Assembly (NCBI RefSeq): GCF_000004075.3 | Contig: NC_026657.2 | Coordinates: 27,498,408 to 27,562,407 of the forward strand | From: Cucumis sativus | Taxonomy: Eukaryota; Streptophyta; Magnoliopsida; Cucurbitales; Cucurbitaceae | Direction: 5' to 3' | DNA length: 64,000 bases | Part shown: piece after piece, positions 1 to 14,961 of the stretch | Numbering within the stretch: the stretch's first letter is position 1 | How the letters are laid out: each line of letters opens with the position of its first letter | The notes under the pieces: model-generated | Database searches by the model: none | Told to the model about the DNA's origin: nothing | What the model saw: only the letters and a program-made list of their open reading frames with translations | Translations under genes and position numbers: made by a program

Positions 1-2870
1 AAAATCCATTGTTTACAAAAAATCCATTGTTTGCAAGGGATCCAAGGCGGCTACAATTTGAAGCTGATATGAACCGTTTGTTCCTTTTCACCAGGTCATT
101 TTAACTTTCTATTGTATCATATGGTTAAAAGATTCAGTTTTTTTTTTTTTTAATTTAAGGAAACAGAATTTTCGTTGATGGAATGAAAAGAGTCTAAAGT
201 TCAGTTCCATTGCTCCGAACTTTTGTGTGTCTGAGTTCTCTGTCCATGGAAATCCATGTCCAAGGTCCATTGTCTATTAGATTCTCCACAGGCCCATTTT
301 CTCCCTCACAGATCTTTTAGTGCTAATCATGCTCATTTGTATTCTACTGGAATTTGAATCAAGATTATTAGTATCTAAATGTTTTATCCTGATTGAAGTA
401 CTTCTGGTTTGGAGGCCATAAGAAAAAATGTCTACCTAAACCGGGGTTCTTTTAATGTAAATTACAATGCCATCAATTTATCTGATTATACTATTGCCCA
501 GCACCCCTATCCTATCAATTTGTCCCCTATCATTGCATTCAGTAACTGGGGTCCGGATGAAGGTCCCTTTGTTAGGTATAAATCTTTTCTAGTATTCATC
601 ACTCTTCACAGCGGGTAAGGAAAACGATAGCAACACTTTCATAATGTGGTCTGCTCAAACTTATACTCTGAAAACTGGAAAGTTTATTTTCATTTGTACG
701 CTTTATTAGTGTTCATCTCATAAAGAAAAATAAAAAAATAATAGAAATCTTCAAAGCGGTAGAGATCTTAGACTGATGTTTGGTCCCTTGTTAGATTCCG
801 TGTTTCTCTTAGTCTTTGGGCTTTCAGTGACCAGATCTTTTTTTAATTGCTCACTCTGTTTTATTTTATTGGATTTGAGCGCCTTTTTGTAATTTGTTGT
901 CTGGCTCTTCCTTTTGTAATTTCCCATTGTACTATTTCATTTTTTTCTCAATTAAAAGTCCGGTTTATCATATATACATGTGTGTGTGAAAGGTATTCAT
1001 CTCATAAATTTTGAACTTCCAGCTATAACCGTTTGGGGATGGATGCTACTGAGGCTGATGCAGAGGAGATTATTGACATGGCCAGTAAAGCTTCTTTTGC
1101 TGATCAACAAAAGCAAGTACAAGAGAACATCCATTCGCAGGTTAAAAGTTTTTGCATGCATATGGATGGAATTCTTCTTCCAGATGAACCTGCAGAATCC
1201 CCTGAAAAATCCAAGGATGCTGTTCGAAAAAGTGGTCTTAGTTTTGCTGTTGGCAGAACTAGTCCGCCTACTGACATGGCTGGTTAGATTCTCTTGCTCT
1301 AATCAATTTCTGGAAGGCTCTCTCAAATGTTTATTCTTTAACGTGGACTAATCATTAGTTGTTGAAGTAATTGGATTTCCCAGATATAAGCAAGGTCTTC
1401 TTACAATTTTGCCTTCCCCCAAAAACTTGGTTTACCTTTTCCAGCGTCAATCCATGTAAATGATATCTAAGTTGCCAGCTTCATATTTTGAATTGTGCAT
1501 GGTGCTGAAGAAGTTGATAAGTTTTCATTATGCCATTTTAAATTGTGCATATTCCAACCTGTTCCAGTGCCCAGGTGGATGATCTATTACTCTCTTGGCC
1601 GGTGAGCTGGGAAATTCATTTAGCTTCTAGTCTTAATACCCTACGTGAATATGCCGTAGGTGCTAATAGGATTTCCTACCTCACCAGCCAAGAGGGTATT
1701 AGATCATCAGCCCAAAGAAATTGAAGTCGCTGATCTGTCAGTACCCCAGAAACTAGTTGTTTAGAGTTGCTTGACGGTTTGCTTTCCACAGAAAGTATAA
1801 AGTGGAACTATTCACTAGAAACAACTTTCTGGTTTTAATCTCAGTAATAGACTGCTTGTGAGAATAATCAAATGTTAAGCAAAGTAGTTTTTTTTTTTTG
1901 AACAGTTAACGAAATGTGTTTCAAATCAGGTTTAGAAAAACTCAACTTCCAGCAGCTTTTTTAAATATCTTCTTTTGATTAAATAAAGCTTCTTTAGGTA
2001 AATATCTTTTGTGCTTTCACACTTATGATGACTACTGGTTACTGATGTATTCACAGCACAGATACCATCCCAACAACAAGGCCATTGGGACGTTCAGAAC
2101 TTTCTCAGCAATTAAAGGATGAAATTGGCTACACTCTTGATATCAAGCCATCTCGAATCCCTCACAAGCATGCTGGACAAGGTCTTTTCATAGATGGTGA
2201 AGCTGATGTTGGGTCTATTATAGCAATATACCCAGGCGTTGTATATTCCCCTGCTCATTATCAGTACATTCCTGGATATCCAAGAGTTGATGCTCAGAAC
2301 CCTTATCTGATAACGAGGTATGACGGAACTGTAATCAATGCCCAACCCTGGGGTTTGGGTGCTGATACCCGCGAGGTATGGCATGGCTTAACTGTACCCA
2401 ATAGTAACCCAACCAAACAAGGTGACGAGAAATCAGATCGTCTTTGGCGAATGCTGAGCAAACCATTAGAAGCCAAACGAGTGCAGCATGGTCGTGATGC
2501 TATAGAACGAAGAAACCCTCTAGCTTTTGCTCATTTCGCCAACCACCCAGCTAAGGATATGGTTCCAAATGTCATGCTTTGCCCTTACGATTTCCCCTTG
2601 ACAGAGAAGGACATGAGAGTTTATATTCCAAATGTACCAGTTGCAAATGAGGAAGTGGGCATGAAGAGGTTTGGTAGCTTTTGGTTCAAGTCTGGACGTT
2701 CGAGAATCAACGGATCGGATACTCCCATTTTGAAAACAATTGTTCTGGTTGCAACTCGGGCACTCTGCAATGAAGAAGTGCTCTTAAATTACAGACTGAG
2801 CAACTCCAAGCGTCGGCCATCGTGGTATACTCCTGTTGATGAAGGGGAAGATAGGAGGAGATGGAGTTGA
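1..2870 (+). CDS. SETD9-like SET-domain protein, 3' part (N-terminus outside window)
   Basis: Three exons join in frame: 1(or about 38)..94, 1023..1282 and 2062..2870, giving up to 386 residues and a TGA stop. Splice sites are AG|GT at 94/95, CCAG|C at 1022/1023, G|GTTAG at 1282/1283 and CACAG|AT at 2061/2062; all phases agree. The C-terminal half holds the SET fold: GQGLF near the start, the FANHP...VPNVM segment (the NHxxxPN-type cofactor site) and EEVLLNYRL (the E-E-L-x-N-Y-type end). By similarity this is the plant relative of animal SETD9, a putative lysine methyltransferase whose substrate is unknown to me. The exon before 94 may begin at position 1 or after the AG at 36-37. The start codon lies upstream of the window. 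It is convergent with the next gene. Confidence 0.8.
1578..1708. repeat. Imperfect foldback in an intron of the SETD9-like gene
   Basis: GATGATCTATTACTCTCTTG at 1578 pairs with the sequence ending GATCATC at 1702-1708; the complement of the right arm reads GATGATCTAATACCCTCTTG. Pairing continues with bulges through GG(C/T)(C/T)GGTGAG and GGAAAT, and the loop side contains CCCTACG / CGTAGGT. The whole hairpin is about 131 nt. It may be a small MITE or a miRNA-like precursor; I recognise no known family. Confidence 0.6.
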
Positions 2871-3985
2871 CTCGTCTTGTCAAAGGTTCAACACCATTGT
2901 TTTGATTCTGTTGGCCAATTCAGATAATCCTTTCAATAGCACCGTATTTTTTTTAGTGATTTTCTCAGAAGATGGTGATAACTTATGTAAGAGAATAAGG
3001 CTGACTAAGAGTACACATCTTAAATCTTCGAAAACTTGTTCTGAGTTTCCATGAGTTGAATAGAATTGTTTTGCAATGAAACATTGGTTTTCGGCTTAGA
3101 AATCTGCTTTTATCACTTCTTGTATGATCTTCAAGAAAATCCTCAGAGTTTGTGTTTCCAAACTAATTGAGATCAAGTCTTCAACTGGTGCAAGCTCGTG
3201 GATGCAGAGTAGTAGTATAAAAATATTGTTGGTAAAAGTTCAGCAAACTAATCCAACCGAAAATTGACTCTTTTAGTGTTTGATTTAGCTTATACGTGTA
3301 AATCTCAGCATTTCTTACAAGCCATATTTTATTGTTTCTTTTGTTGTCAAGGTAACTCATAAAATGTCAAGTGTAAAATGTTCTATCTTCACTTATTGAC
3401 GATCATAACTCGAACTCACCCCTTTCAAGTCTTTTATATTATTTGGCCCCATTAGTCCAATTTATGACCCTTAAAATAGACTCAAATGACAAAGTAATTA
3501 TTTTCTAGTGTTAGATTAAATATTAATTTTCCATGGATCGGTGAATTTTGAAGTTCTATAGACTCTGTTCTTTTATTTTCATTTTCTCTCTACAACGTCA
3601 CAAATTTGGTAAAACCGAACTCCCGAAAATAAGGATACCAAGATATTTGAATTTTTCAAGTACTTTCAGTTTTTTTTTTCTTTTAATGTACACTTGAAGA
3701 AAAAGAATTCTCAAACTAACTTTTTTCAAATTGAAAAAAATGATAACACAGCAATATTCGCACACAGATGAGGAAAATTGTATTGATTATTTGGGGGAAG
3801 CCAAGATAGTCTGAATGTTTTCTGTTCTAATTTACACAACCAACGAAGAGTGGGAAAAAATCATATTTAAAATACAACAAGCTTCATCTCAAACGATGAA
3901 TAAAACTCCTACTCAATTGAAGATTTGGATACGAAGCCTTGATCTTCTCTCTCTGCCCTTATCCTAAAATCCTATGTTAAACTAA
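2871..3985. other. Convergent intergenic region
   Basis: This lies between two convergent 3' ends. It should contain both 3' UTRs; no coding segment or repeat was recognised. The sequence becomes AT-rich with homopolymer runs after about 3230. Confidence 0.6.
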
Positions 3986-6761
<2,776 letters not shown>

Positions 6762-7619
6762 TTGAGAGAGTGTTTGTTTGAGATTGAGAGAGATGAGGAG
6801 GAGGAGGAGGAGGGGAAGAAGAAGAAAGAAAGAAAGCAAAAAGGGGAAATGGGTTAGCTTAGAAGGGATTGTTTTTGATGACCCAACAGGGCAAATGTCT
6901 GCATTTGCGTTGGCGGATAGGATTCTCATCCATTTCACTTCGATTTGCAAAAACAACAAACAACGGTCCGGTTCAGGGACGGTTTGATCTGTTCATATTT
7001 GGGCTTTTCAAATAGGGTTTAGGTTTTATTTTAGTACTGTAAGTGAAATAATTTTTTGAAATTTATTATAATTTTCATATTCATTATAAAAAGAGAAAGT
7101 GAGAAATGAATAATAAAATAATAAATAAGTTAAAAAAAGAATTCTAAATAATAAATATTTTCTCTTGTATTACTTGCGTAGAGAGGAAAATTAATAATAA
7201 AATAATATTTTCTCTTCTTTGAACACAACCGATCTCCACCCTATCTATCTTTCATTTTAGTTATTGTTTTCTTTTAAATAACCTCTCGTCCTCATCTCCT
7301 TTCCCTTTGCTTGTATTTAGATTCCATTCACTCCCCAACGGCTAAAACCAAAACCTTACATTTAATATATAAATATTTTTCTTAGTTTTATTCTCATTAA
7401 TTACCATTTTTTCTCAATCAATTCTTTCATAATTTTTTTTTATAGAAAGTGGTAAAAGAAAAATATTTACAAATAGGTCATTCCAAATTTGTTTAGTTAA
7501 AGTCCGTTTTTAATCCATCATTTTCTACGGTTTGTACATGGACACATAAAATAACAAAATAAATGGTCACATACACAAAATAAAAATGGCTAAATTGGGT
7601 TTCATCAAGTTACATTGGT
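6762..7619. other. HEMC 5' leader/promoter side and AT-rich spacer
   Basis: On the minus strand the first 80 bases upstream of the HEMC start are strongly pyrimidine-rich (GA-rich on +, 6781-6850), as in many plant 5' UTRs. Beyond about 7020 the sequence is AT-rich with no recognised feature. Confidence 0.5.
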
Positions 7620-8830
7620 ACCTTATTACTGCACTAGTTGAGATATGAAGATTGGAGACGCGTACGTTTCATATGCCCACTAGAGAGTGCATTATCACCT
7701 TCCAGGACGTAGAAGTATTGTTAGGGATACATGTCGGGGAACCTGTTATCAGTCAAGTGCATGAAAATTGGATAAATTTATGTCGAATGTTGCTTTGTGT
7801 GGTCCCACCTACTAATAAAATAAAGGGATCAAGATTAAGTCTCATGTGGTTAGTTTCAAAACTTGATAATGATGCAAAAGAGAAAATCCTCATCATATGT
7901 ACAAAATTATATTTTTTACAATTAATGAGAGGAAGTCTATTTTCTAATAAATTAGGTAGTTTTGTCATATGATGTTCCTATCATTATTTAGTGACTTACG
8001 TGAGGCGGATCAATACTCATCGGGTGGAGTGTGCTTTGCATGATTGTATGGACATCAATGCAAAACATCAAAGTGAGATGTTCTTGACATTGTTGGTCCA
8101 TTGATACTTCTTCAAATTTGGGCTTGAGAATGATTTTCCAAAATAGCTCCACAACTTAGATATGCAAACGATTATCTACTACTTGGACGAGCACACAGTT
8201 CATGGTATGCTATTTTATTTAAATTTATATCAAACAATAATTTAATACTAGATGAGTGATATAATCAATTCTATATCTAAAATATTATTTTATTAATACA
8301 AATGGAGATGGAGAGACCAATTTAGTGTAACTATATCAGCTACTCGTATTATTTTATTAATCTAAAATATTATTGTATTACTCACATGTACATGTTCAAC
8401 CTTCTTCACCATGATCAAGTAAACATATATTTATTTCTTTTTAATGTAATTTGTGATCTTTCGTATTATTTTGGTTCCTTACAAAAATATAATTGATAAT
8501 TTGCTAAATTTTTGTAAGAACGGTCAAAATATATGGCGGACCATCAGCCATCTCTATCTTTTCATATTGGTGAGTGACATCATTTTCTAATAGGGTGTTC
8601 AGACATTCGATTTTAAACAAAATACCACATCAATGCTTAGCCACTTCTACATAACATTGACTTGAGAGTTACAGATTGGTAGACAAAGTTGCACATTTGG
8701 TAGTGTGAGGACAATCTCGTAGAAGATTTATGACGATAGGAGTTTCAACTCAGCAATTTGATATGAATATGACTCAAGAATGCATTTACTGGTATAATAA
8801 TATTACGAGGCTCATCATCAACAATTTGAT
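7620..8830 (+). pseudogene. Plant mobile domain (PMD/MAIN-like) transposon-derived pseudogene
   Basis: The open stretch 7652..7972 reads ETRTFHMPTRECIITFQDVE followed by VLLGIHVGEPV, the hallmark of the plant mobile domain found in MAIN-like proteins and in Mutator- or retrotransposon-related elements. Past its stop, other frames keep domain traces (VGPLILLQIWA near 8090 and NMTQECIYWYNNITRL near 8770-8815). Stops and frameshifts separate these pieces, so it is a decayed copy. It has no function I can support and probably belongs to the same insertion-rich block as the downstream transposase remnant. Confidence 0.7.
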
Positions 8831-10019
8831 ATTTATTTTATCTTTTAAATTAATGTAATTTGGTTATTAAAAATATTTTAGTTTACATTTAATTTGTTCA
8901 ATTTTGAGTCATTATTAAAAAAAACGGTTCAACAATCATATTTTTTAATAATTAAAAAATATAATTATAATTTTTTATAAAAGTAGTGACAATGGAATGA
9001 AAGATAAAATACATAATTTATAAAAGAATTAAAATTTCAATTTGATTTTTTTTTTAAAAATCTCTGGTTATCTAATTATTTAAATTTACCTATTTAAATT
9101 ATTTAAAGGCAAGGATTTGGATTGGAAATCGACCTTGAAAAGAGAAAATAAGTAGAGAACAAGAATGATTTGGGTGAAGAGAAGGTTTTAAGTTCAACTC
9201 AAAGACATTGAAGAGAGAGAATAAGAATCATGAGAAAATACAAATCTACCGTATTTCTATAAATCTTTTGTAGACTAACCATATTTATCTAAATTTCTCT
9301 CCCAAAATTCAATTGTGGTTTTTTTTAGAGAAAATGATGAAATTTATTTTTGTTATTTAATTAAATCAAAATTTTAAAACAGAATAAGATCAAACTTTCT
9401 TATAAAAAAAATAATGATATCGTTTAATTCTATCTCAAGTTAAATTTATTATTTCATTATAAAACAAGATAAAAATAAAATAAATAATTTCATTCTCAAA
9501 TTAAGTTCAAAATTTAACAAATAAATAACTTCTAGTAAGTGTGTATATAATTGAATATCACAAATCACACACTCCTAAGTTTGAAGGATTGCAAATAGTG
9601 TCAATGTTAAGTTTGAAACTCCCGACCAACAACCTCAACACTTAACTCTCTTTGCATCGATGAAAAAGAAAACAAAGTAAAGAATTGATGAAATAATGGA
9701 TCTGGTTGCGAATTCAATTTAGTCATATTCACAATATATGAGGATTGTGGAAGATCACAATGAAAGAAATATATGATAAAGTAATCGAAATATTGTGTAT
9801 AAAGGTGTGAAAATAACGAATACTAAAATTTATTGTAATTTAAAAGAAATTTACTATTGCTCAAATATTTTAATTCATTGTGTTATATTGAAAAAGTATC
9901 TAATAAGTTGTATGTAAATGAGTCCATCCAATTTACTACCACTCACATTAAAAACATGAAAATAGAAAAATATGTTTGGAAAATTACCAAAAATAGGCGA
10001 AATATTGTGTATAAAGAAA
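8831..10019. other. AT-rich spacer, nothing recognised
   Basis: There is no open frame with credible composition and no clear terminal repeats. It is probably decayed transposon and intergenic DNA. Confidence 0.5.
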
Positions 10020-10230
10020 GATACGTATATATGCATATATAGATACATATATATACATATATATGCATGTATATATACATATATATGCATGTATAGACAC
10101 ATATATATGCATGTATAGATACATATATATATATATATATATACCTTGGAGTTTAGAACATGAATTCTAGCATATTTGGTATCCCATATATAGATACATA
10201 TATATACATATATATATACATATAAGATAC
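10020..10230. repeat. TATATGCATGTATA / TATATACA microsatellite
   Basis: Alternating purine-pyrimidine units such as ATACATATATATGCATGTAT recur from about 10020 to 10145 and again at 10185-10230, interrupted by a unique 40-base stretch. Long open frames across it are repeat artefacts. Confidence 0.85.
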
Positions 10231-10598
10231 AATGTTTAGAGGAGCCGATAGACGTTGTTGATGATTTCAACGAGGAAACTGGAGAAAAAAGTTTTATCCA
10301 TTTTGATTCAGACATCAGGGAAATAGAACCCTTATCCACTCAACGGCCACACATTTGGCCTGCATGTAATTTTTTAGCCCTTTCTTCAAAAGTTTTTACC
10401 ACCCAACAATTGTATCATTGTTTTTCTAATGGATCAAAGAACATAGGAAATTGTTACTTATCTAAAAAAAAGAAAAGAAAAAAGGGACCTAAGAGAGATA
10501 AAAATATTGAAGTGGAATTATCCCTACGTCTCTTCTATATGAGCAAAGTAATAGTAGGGAATGTTGGGCATTGTTTGAGTGCTTACTTCTTTCCTTGA
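10218..10598 (+). pseudogene. Unrecognised coding-like open stretch
   Basis: One frame is open for about 125 codons up to TGA at 10596-10598. Its first half has protein-like composition (VDDFNEETGEKSFIHFDSDI, then PLSTQRPHIWPACNFL), while its second half is Lys-rich and less convincing. There is no ATG before 10527. I do not recognise the family; it could be an exon fragment carried by the surrounding transposons. It is directly upstream of the CPSF30 fragment, but I could not match it to CPSF30. Confidence 0.35.
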
Positions 10599-10878
10599 GC
10601 TTTCCCACCATCAATGAAATTAATGATTCTTAAAAGGATATTCAAGTTTTAAGTTTAAGCTATGTGTACGGTTGTATTATGAACATGTGTGATACATGTA
10701 AAGTTGATGTTATCATTAGACATATTTACATCACTAAATCTTGAGGAATCCTTGTTCACTTCTATATAATCTATTGCAATAGCATGATATTTTGTGTTAA
10801 TTTCTGTAGTACATCTTTTTACACCCATGTTTGTCCTTTCAAAACCATGATGTTATACATCTAAAGGCTAAACAATGT

Positions 10879-11272
10879 AACTGCAGGTACAAGTTTGGTT
10901 TATGTCCAAATGGTCCTGATTGTCGGTATAGGCATGCAAAGGTGCCTGAACCTCCACCTCCATTGGAAGAAATCCTTCAGAAAATACAACATTTAGGTTC
11001 ATACAATTATGGTCCCTCAAACAAATTTTTTACACAACGTGGAGTTGGCTTATCCCAACAAAATTAGAAATCTCAGTTTCCTCAGGTTCCAGCCCTCGTC
11101 ACTCAAGGAGTGACAGGAAAACCTTCTGCAGCAGAATCTGCTAATGTCCAACAACAGCAAGGTCAACAGTTTGCACCACAAGCCAGCCAGACTCCAGTAC
11201 AAAGTCTTTCTAATGGCCAGCCTAATCAATTAAACAGAAATGCAATGTCTTTGCCTCAAGGAATATCTAGGT
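10879..11272 (+). pseudogene. CPSF30 exon fragment (zinc-finger and linker part) with a stop codon
   Basis: After an intron-like acceptor (AACTGCAG|GTACAAG) the frame reads YKFGLCPNGPDCRYRHAKVP followed by PPPPLEEILQKIQHL. This is the last CCCH finger and following linker of plant CPSF30, the 30-kDa poly(A)-signal recognition subunit. A TAG at 11065-11067 interrupts the frame, after which the same frame continues (KSQFPQVPA, then a Gln-rich stretch and LNRNAMSLPQGISR). A GT donor at 11272/11273 follows the last codon. The preserved intron-exon borders show it copies genomic DNA, not mRNA. No other CPSF30 exon, and no YTH domain, is present. Confidence 0.8.
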
Positions 11273-12569
11273 GTGTCTGAAGAGACATGAAGTTTTTCTG
11301 CATGTTACTTTAACTAAATTTTTGTTTCATATGAACACAGTGTTACAGAGATATGTTATTTAACCTTCACTGTTCAAATCATATTTGTGCTTCTTTTGGT
11401 TACTCAAAGTTCCCACTAGTCATTAGTTATAGTCCATGGGACTACAAGAATTTTTAGGTAGAATAAGATTCCTAGAGTTTAAGATGAGTACATGTAAATA
11501 TAGAAAATTCACTTTCATTGAGAAGAAATAAAGAATTTAGAAGAGCATGAATTGTATCGTCTTAAGGTATTTGCGGTTTAACACGTTCTGTATCAAGCTA
11601 TTAAATGCTATGTCTCTGATGTCAAATGCCAAGTTATACCTATCTTCTCCATTTGTTGATGCATTTCATAAACTATTATCAAAGCTTCTGTTTTTAATGG
11701 GAAAAAAGGAAAGAAAAACAAAACAAAACTCAGTTTCTATAACAATCAAAACATTATTTTAATATAACAAAACAAATAAAAACTGAAGAAGAAGATGAAG
11801 GAGAGAATGTCAATTAGATAGCAAAGAGAAAGGGAAACTTACAGAATTAGAGTAAGTTGAAAGGACATGCAATTCCACTTAGATAAAACCAAATACCATA
11901 TAAAATGGTTGTTACACACAAAGTAATACAAACATCGTGAAAAAAAATACAATAAGTAAATATTCTATAAAATGTTCACATTGATTTTGATAACCAAAAC
12001 CAAAAGGTGGTAATCAAAACCAAACTATATCTAGAGAATAAAAAATTACAAAGTAGGATAAATAAAAAGAGAAGGAAAGTCTTCAAGTTGCAGAAGGAAA
12101 ATCTTCAAATTAGATTTGTCAGAGAGATGACTTTATTGATCTTGCAAACAACTCATGAAACATTTTTATGATCATCTTCCACTTGCATTAAAACAATGAA
12201 CTTTTTGTACATTGTGATCTTGCAAACAACTCAAGCACAAACCAAGCTATGACTTGCACTAGTTTAAAAAACACACTTGGGGAATGATTTACACTACACA
12301 CATTGGGTTCTCTTTATGTTACCCACCAAGCTATAGCTTCAAACCAAGAAAATCTTAAGACATAAACAACCAGTGTTGCATTTAGAGAACCAAACATTGA
12401 CACATTGAAGTTATTCAAAATATGTTACCAAAACCTAAATCATCATTCATTTTAAGACAGAAACCATCAGTGTTGCATACGAAGACAAATAAACAGAAAC
12501 CATATAAGGACATACATTAGGACATTACCAATGCAAGTATAAAACTAATACTACATACCAAGACGGGGA
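11273..12569. other. Spacer between CPSF30 fragment and MuDR remnant
   Basis: AT-rich. A 19-base sequence TGATCTTGCAAACAACTCA occurs twice (about 12137 and 12211), which may be subterminal repeat structure of the adjacent Mutator element. No gene was recognised. Confidence 0.4.
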
Positions 12570-14961
12570 CTAATCTTGTATGCTCGACTTCTCTATGTAT
12601 GAAATTGAATTGGTACACGTTAATCTATTGTGGCCTATTTCTTTACATCGACCATATTTATGCAATTTTGGTGCTTCACTCACACTTGGAATCCTCTTTT
12701 TCTTCGGTCGACCAACTCTTTTGACTACTTTCGGAGGTAAGACAGTCATATGTACATATTCTTCACTTGTCTTCCATTCCAACTGATTCCCAACTGGGTA
12801 GACGACATCTGAATATGCTGCCAACAAACATTCATTAGTGTAATAGTTAGCACATAAACTATAAACATTTATATTACGATCCTGTGCTACAACAATGACA
12901 TGTGCGCATGGTAGTTGCTCAACTTGAAACTCCTTACAAGTGCACTCTTGAGTATGAAGATTTTCAACCTCCTCTTTATCTAAATCTTTAACATAGAATT
13001 GATAACAATCAATTGGGTTGACCTTCATTGTCAAAACTCGTTCTTGTTTCTTTTGTAGAACTAGCTCGGCCTATTTAGTCAATGTAGACGTCACTTTAAT
13101 GCCTTCTTCTCGACGCTCCCAAAACCAATGTTGTAGCAAAGCTCGAACATGTTCAAGGAATGAAGCAATAGGCAAATCTCTAGGTTATTTCAGTATAGAA
13201 TTCATGGACTCTGCTATATTTGTTGTCATCATGTTATATCATCTTCTTCGACAGTGAAAATGAGACCATCGTGTTATTCCAACATCGTTTAAATATTTTC
13301 CTGAATCATTAGGAAATGCAAGAATACTTCTCCACGCTTCTGAGAACGTTGATTCACGATATGTTCTAGATGCATTGTAAAACAAAGTAGCTATAGTGTC
13401 TATTCTTATATTTATCATTCAAATTTTGAGTCAAATGTTGGACACAAAGTCCATGGAATGCGGAGGGAAAAACCAATGAAATACCCTTAGATAAACATGT
13501 TTTTCGATCTATCATGAAGCCTAGATTAGGCACCTCCCCTATTGCCCTTTCAATTTCTCTAAGAACCATTGTATTGATGCATCTGTTTCTCTGTTCACCA
13601 CTTCAAAGGCAAGAGGATAAATTTGATTGTTACCATTTAAGCAAACGACAACTATCAACTGACCCCGATATTTAAGGAATGTTCCATCCATGACTATAAC
13701 CCTCAACATATGGACCAACAGCCATAAAAAGGTACTTGAAGAAATGATCATCTTCAAGTTCCATGTGAAATATTGTACCTAGATTTGCAAGTTTGGGAGC
13801 TTCACCATATCTAAGCAATAGATTATATGACTCTTCAGGACACCCGCGCACTCGTTCATACGCATTTTCTCTAGCGCGCCATGCTTTTTCATAACTCATA
13901 TTTATGCCATAGTCTTGCCTCATGTCTTCTATGATATCACGTGGTTTGTATAGACGACCGACTCCCTTGAACTTTGACTTTATTAATTCTCCAACAACCC
14001 AAGATTTTGCTTGCCTATGGTCACGATTCAAAAACGTCAAGAGAACACGAATGAACTTTGACATACTTTTTAATCTTAAATATATTTGAATCCTTCAATC
14101 TCATCGCTCGCAGTCTCCAACCACACTTGTTGTCAATGCATCTAACAAAGAGAACCTCTTTTGTAGACTTTTTTACTACAAACTGAAAAAAATTTCATTG
14201 CCAAGACACTTAATCTCATTGACAAATCTCTTTTGGAAAAAAATATTTGTCCTACATCAAACTCCTCACTTGTAGAGCTTTCTTCGGACCAATCACTCCT
14301 GTCTGTCTTCAACTTTCGGCTAGAAGAGCTGTAATGAACTTTAGATTTTCCTTTGCAATCTTTTGTAGGAGCATCTCTATGTTGTGGGATGTCAAATGAT
14401 TCACTATTCATCTCAACTGGCTCCCATGTAAAAGTCTCATCTTTCGAATCATATGACTCATATGATTCCCATATAGCCGAAGTGGTCCCTATCACGTTAT
14501 CACACAAGCCAACTTCAACTTCACGAACATGAACTTCATTCTCATTTAATGTATCCATTGCAATTGGAGGATGAGGGTTTAAGTTATGAGCTTGGTTGCT
14601 CCCAGATACTGAATTGTAATCTTTGCTTAACACTTTCTTGTTTTGATTGCTTTTAGGCTCAAATGAGACGTATAAAGGGACCTCTAATGGATTTTCACTA
14701 AGAAATAAAACTTCAAATCACGGTTATTGCTTAACTCAAATGGAGGAGCTTCGTGTTTCACTTTAATTATCTCATATATGCATCTTATCATTATGTCGAA
14801 TTTTGTAGAGTCAACTTCTGCAGGTCATATAATTCTGCCTATAAATCTTTATGTGTTATTTTTTTACGGACAACGATGCCTTTTAACACGCCTCCTTCGT
14901 ATTTTCTTCGTCCTTCATCCCATGTACCACCATAACGCACTAACATCCGAACATGTGACAT
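12570..14961 (-). pseudogene. MuDR/MULE transposase, broken
   Basis: Read on the complement from ATG 14961, the start MSHVRMLVRYGGTWDEGRRK meets an in-frame TAG soon after. Then come an acidic Ser-rich segment ending in DVGQIFFSKRDLSMRLSVLA (MuDR N-terminal domain), the transposase core (VIVMDGTFLKYRGQL with the first catalytic Asp; GFMIDRK), a SWIM zinc finger (CTCKEF...LPCAHV) and a C-terminal zinc knuckle CKEIGHNRLTC. The first knuckle Cys has become Tyr. The domains are in order but split over frames by indels and stops, so the element is dead. Family knowledge: these transposases mobilise Mutator-like elements and their Pack-MULE derivatives. I could not place terminal inverted repeats. 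Confidence 0.88.

Noticed and set aside
409..618. 69-residue open frame in the first intron of the SETD9-like gene
   Set aside because: It starts without ATG, has no recognisable domain, and the flanking exons splice past it in phase.
1681..1710. MIR169 arm (CAGCCAAG start)
   Set aside because: Only the first eight bases agree; the rest does not match the miR169 sequence I know.
7652..7972. Intact plant-mobile-domain gene
   Set aside because: The frame ends early and the rest of the domain lies in other frames with stops.
9875..10339. 154-residue minus-strand protein
   Set aside because: Mostly Tyr/Ile/Cys from the TATATG microsatellite.
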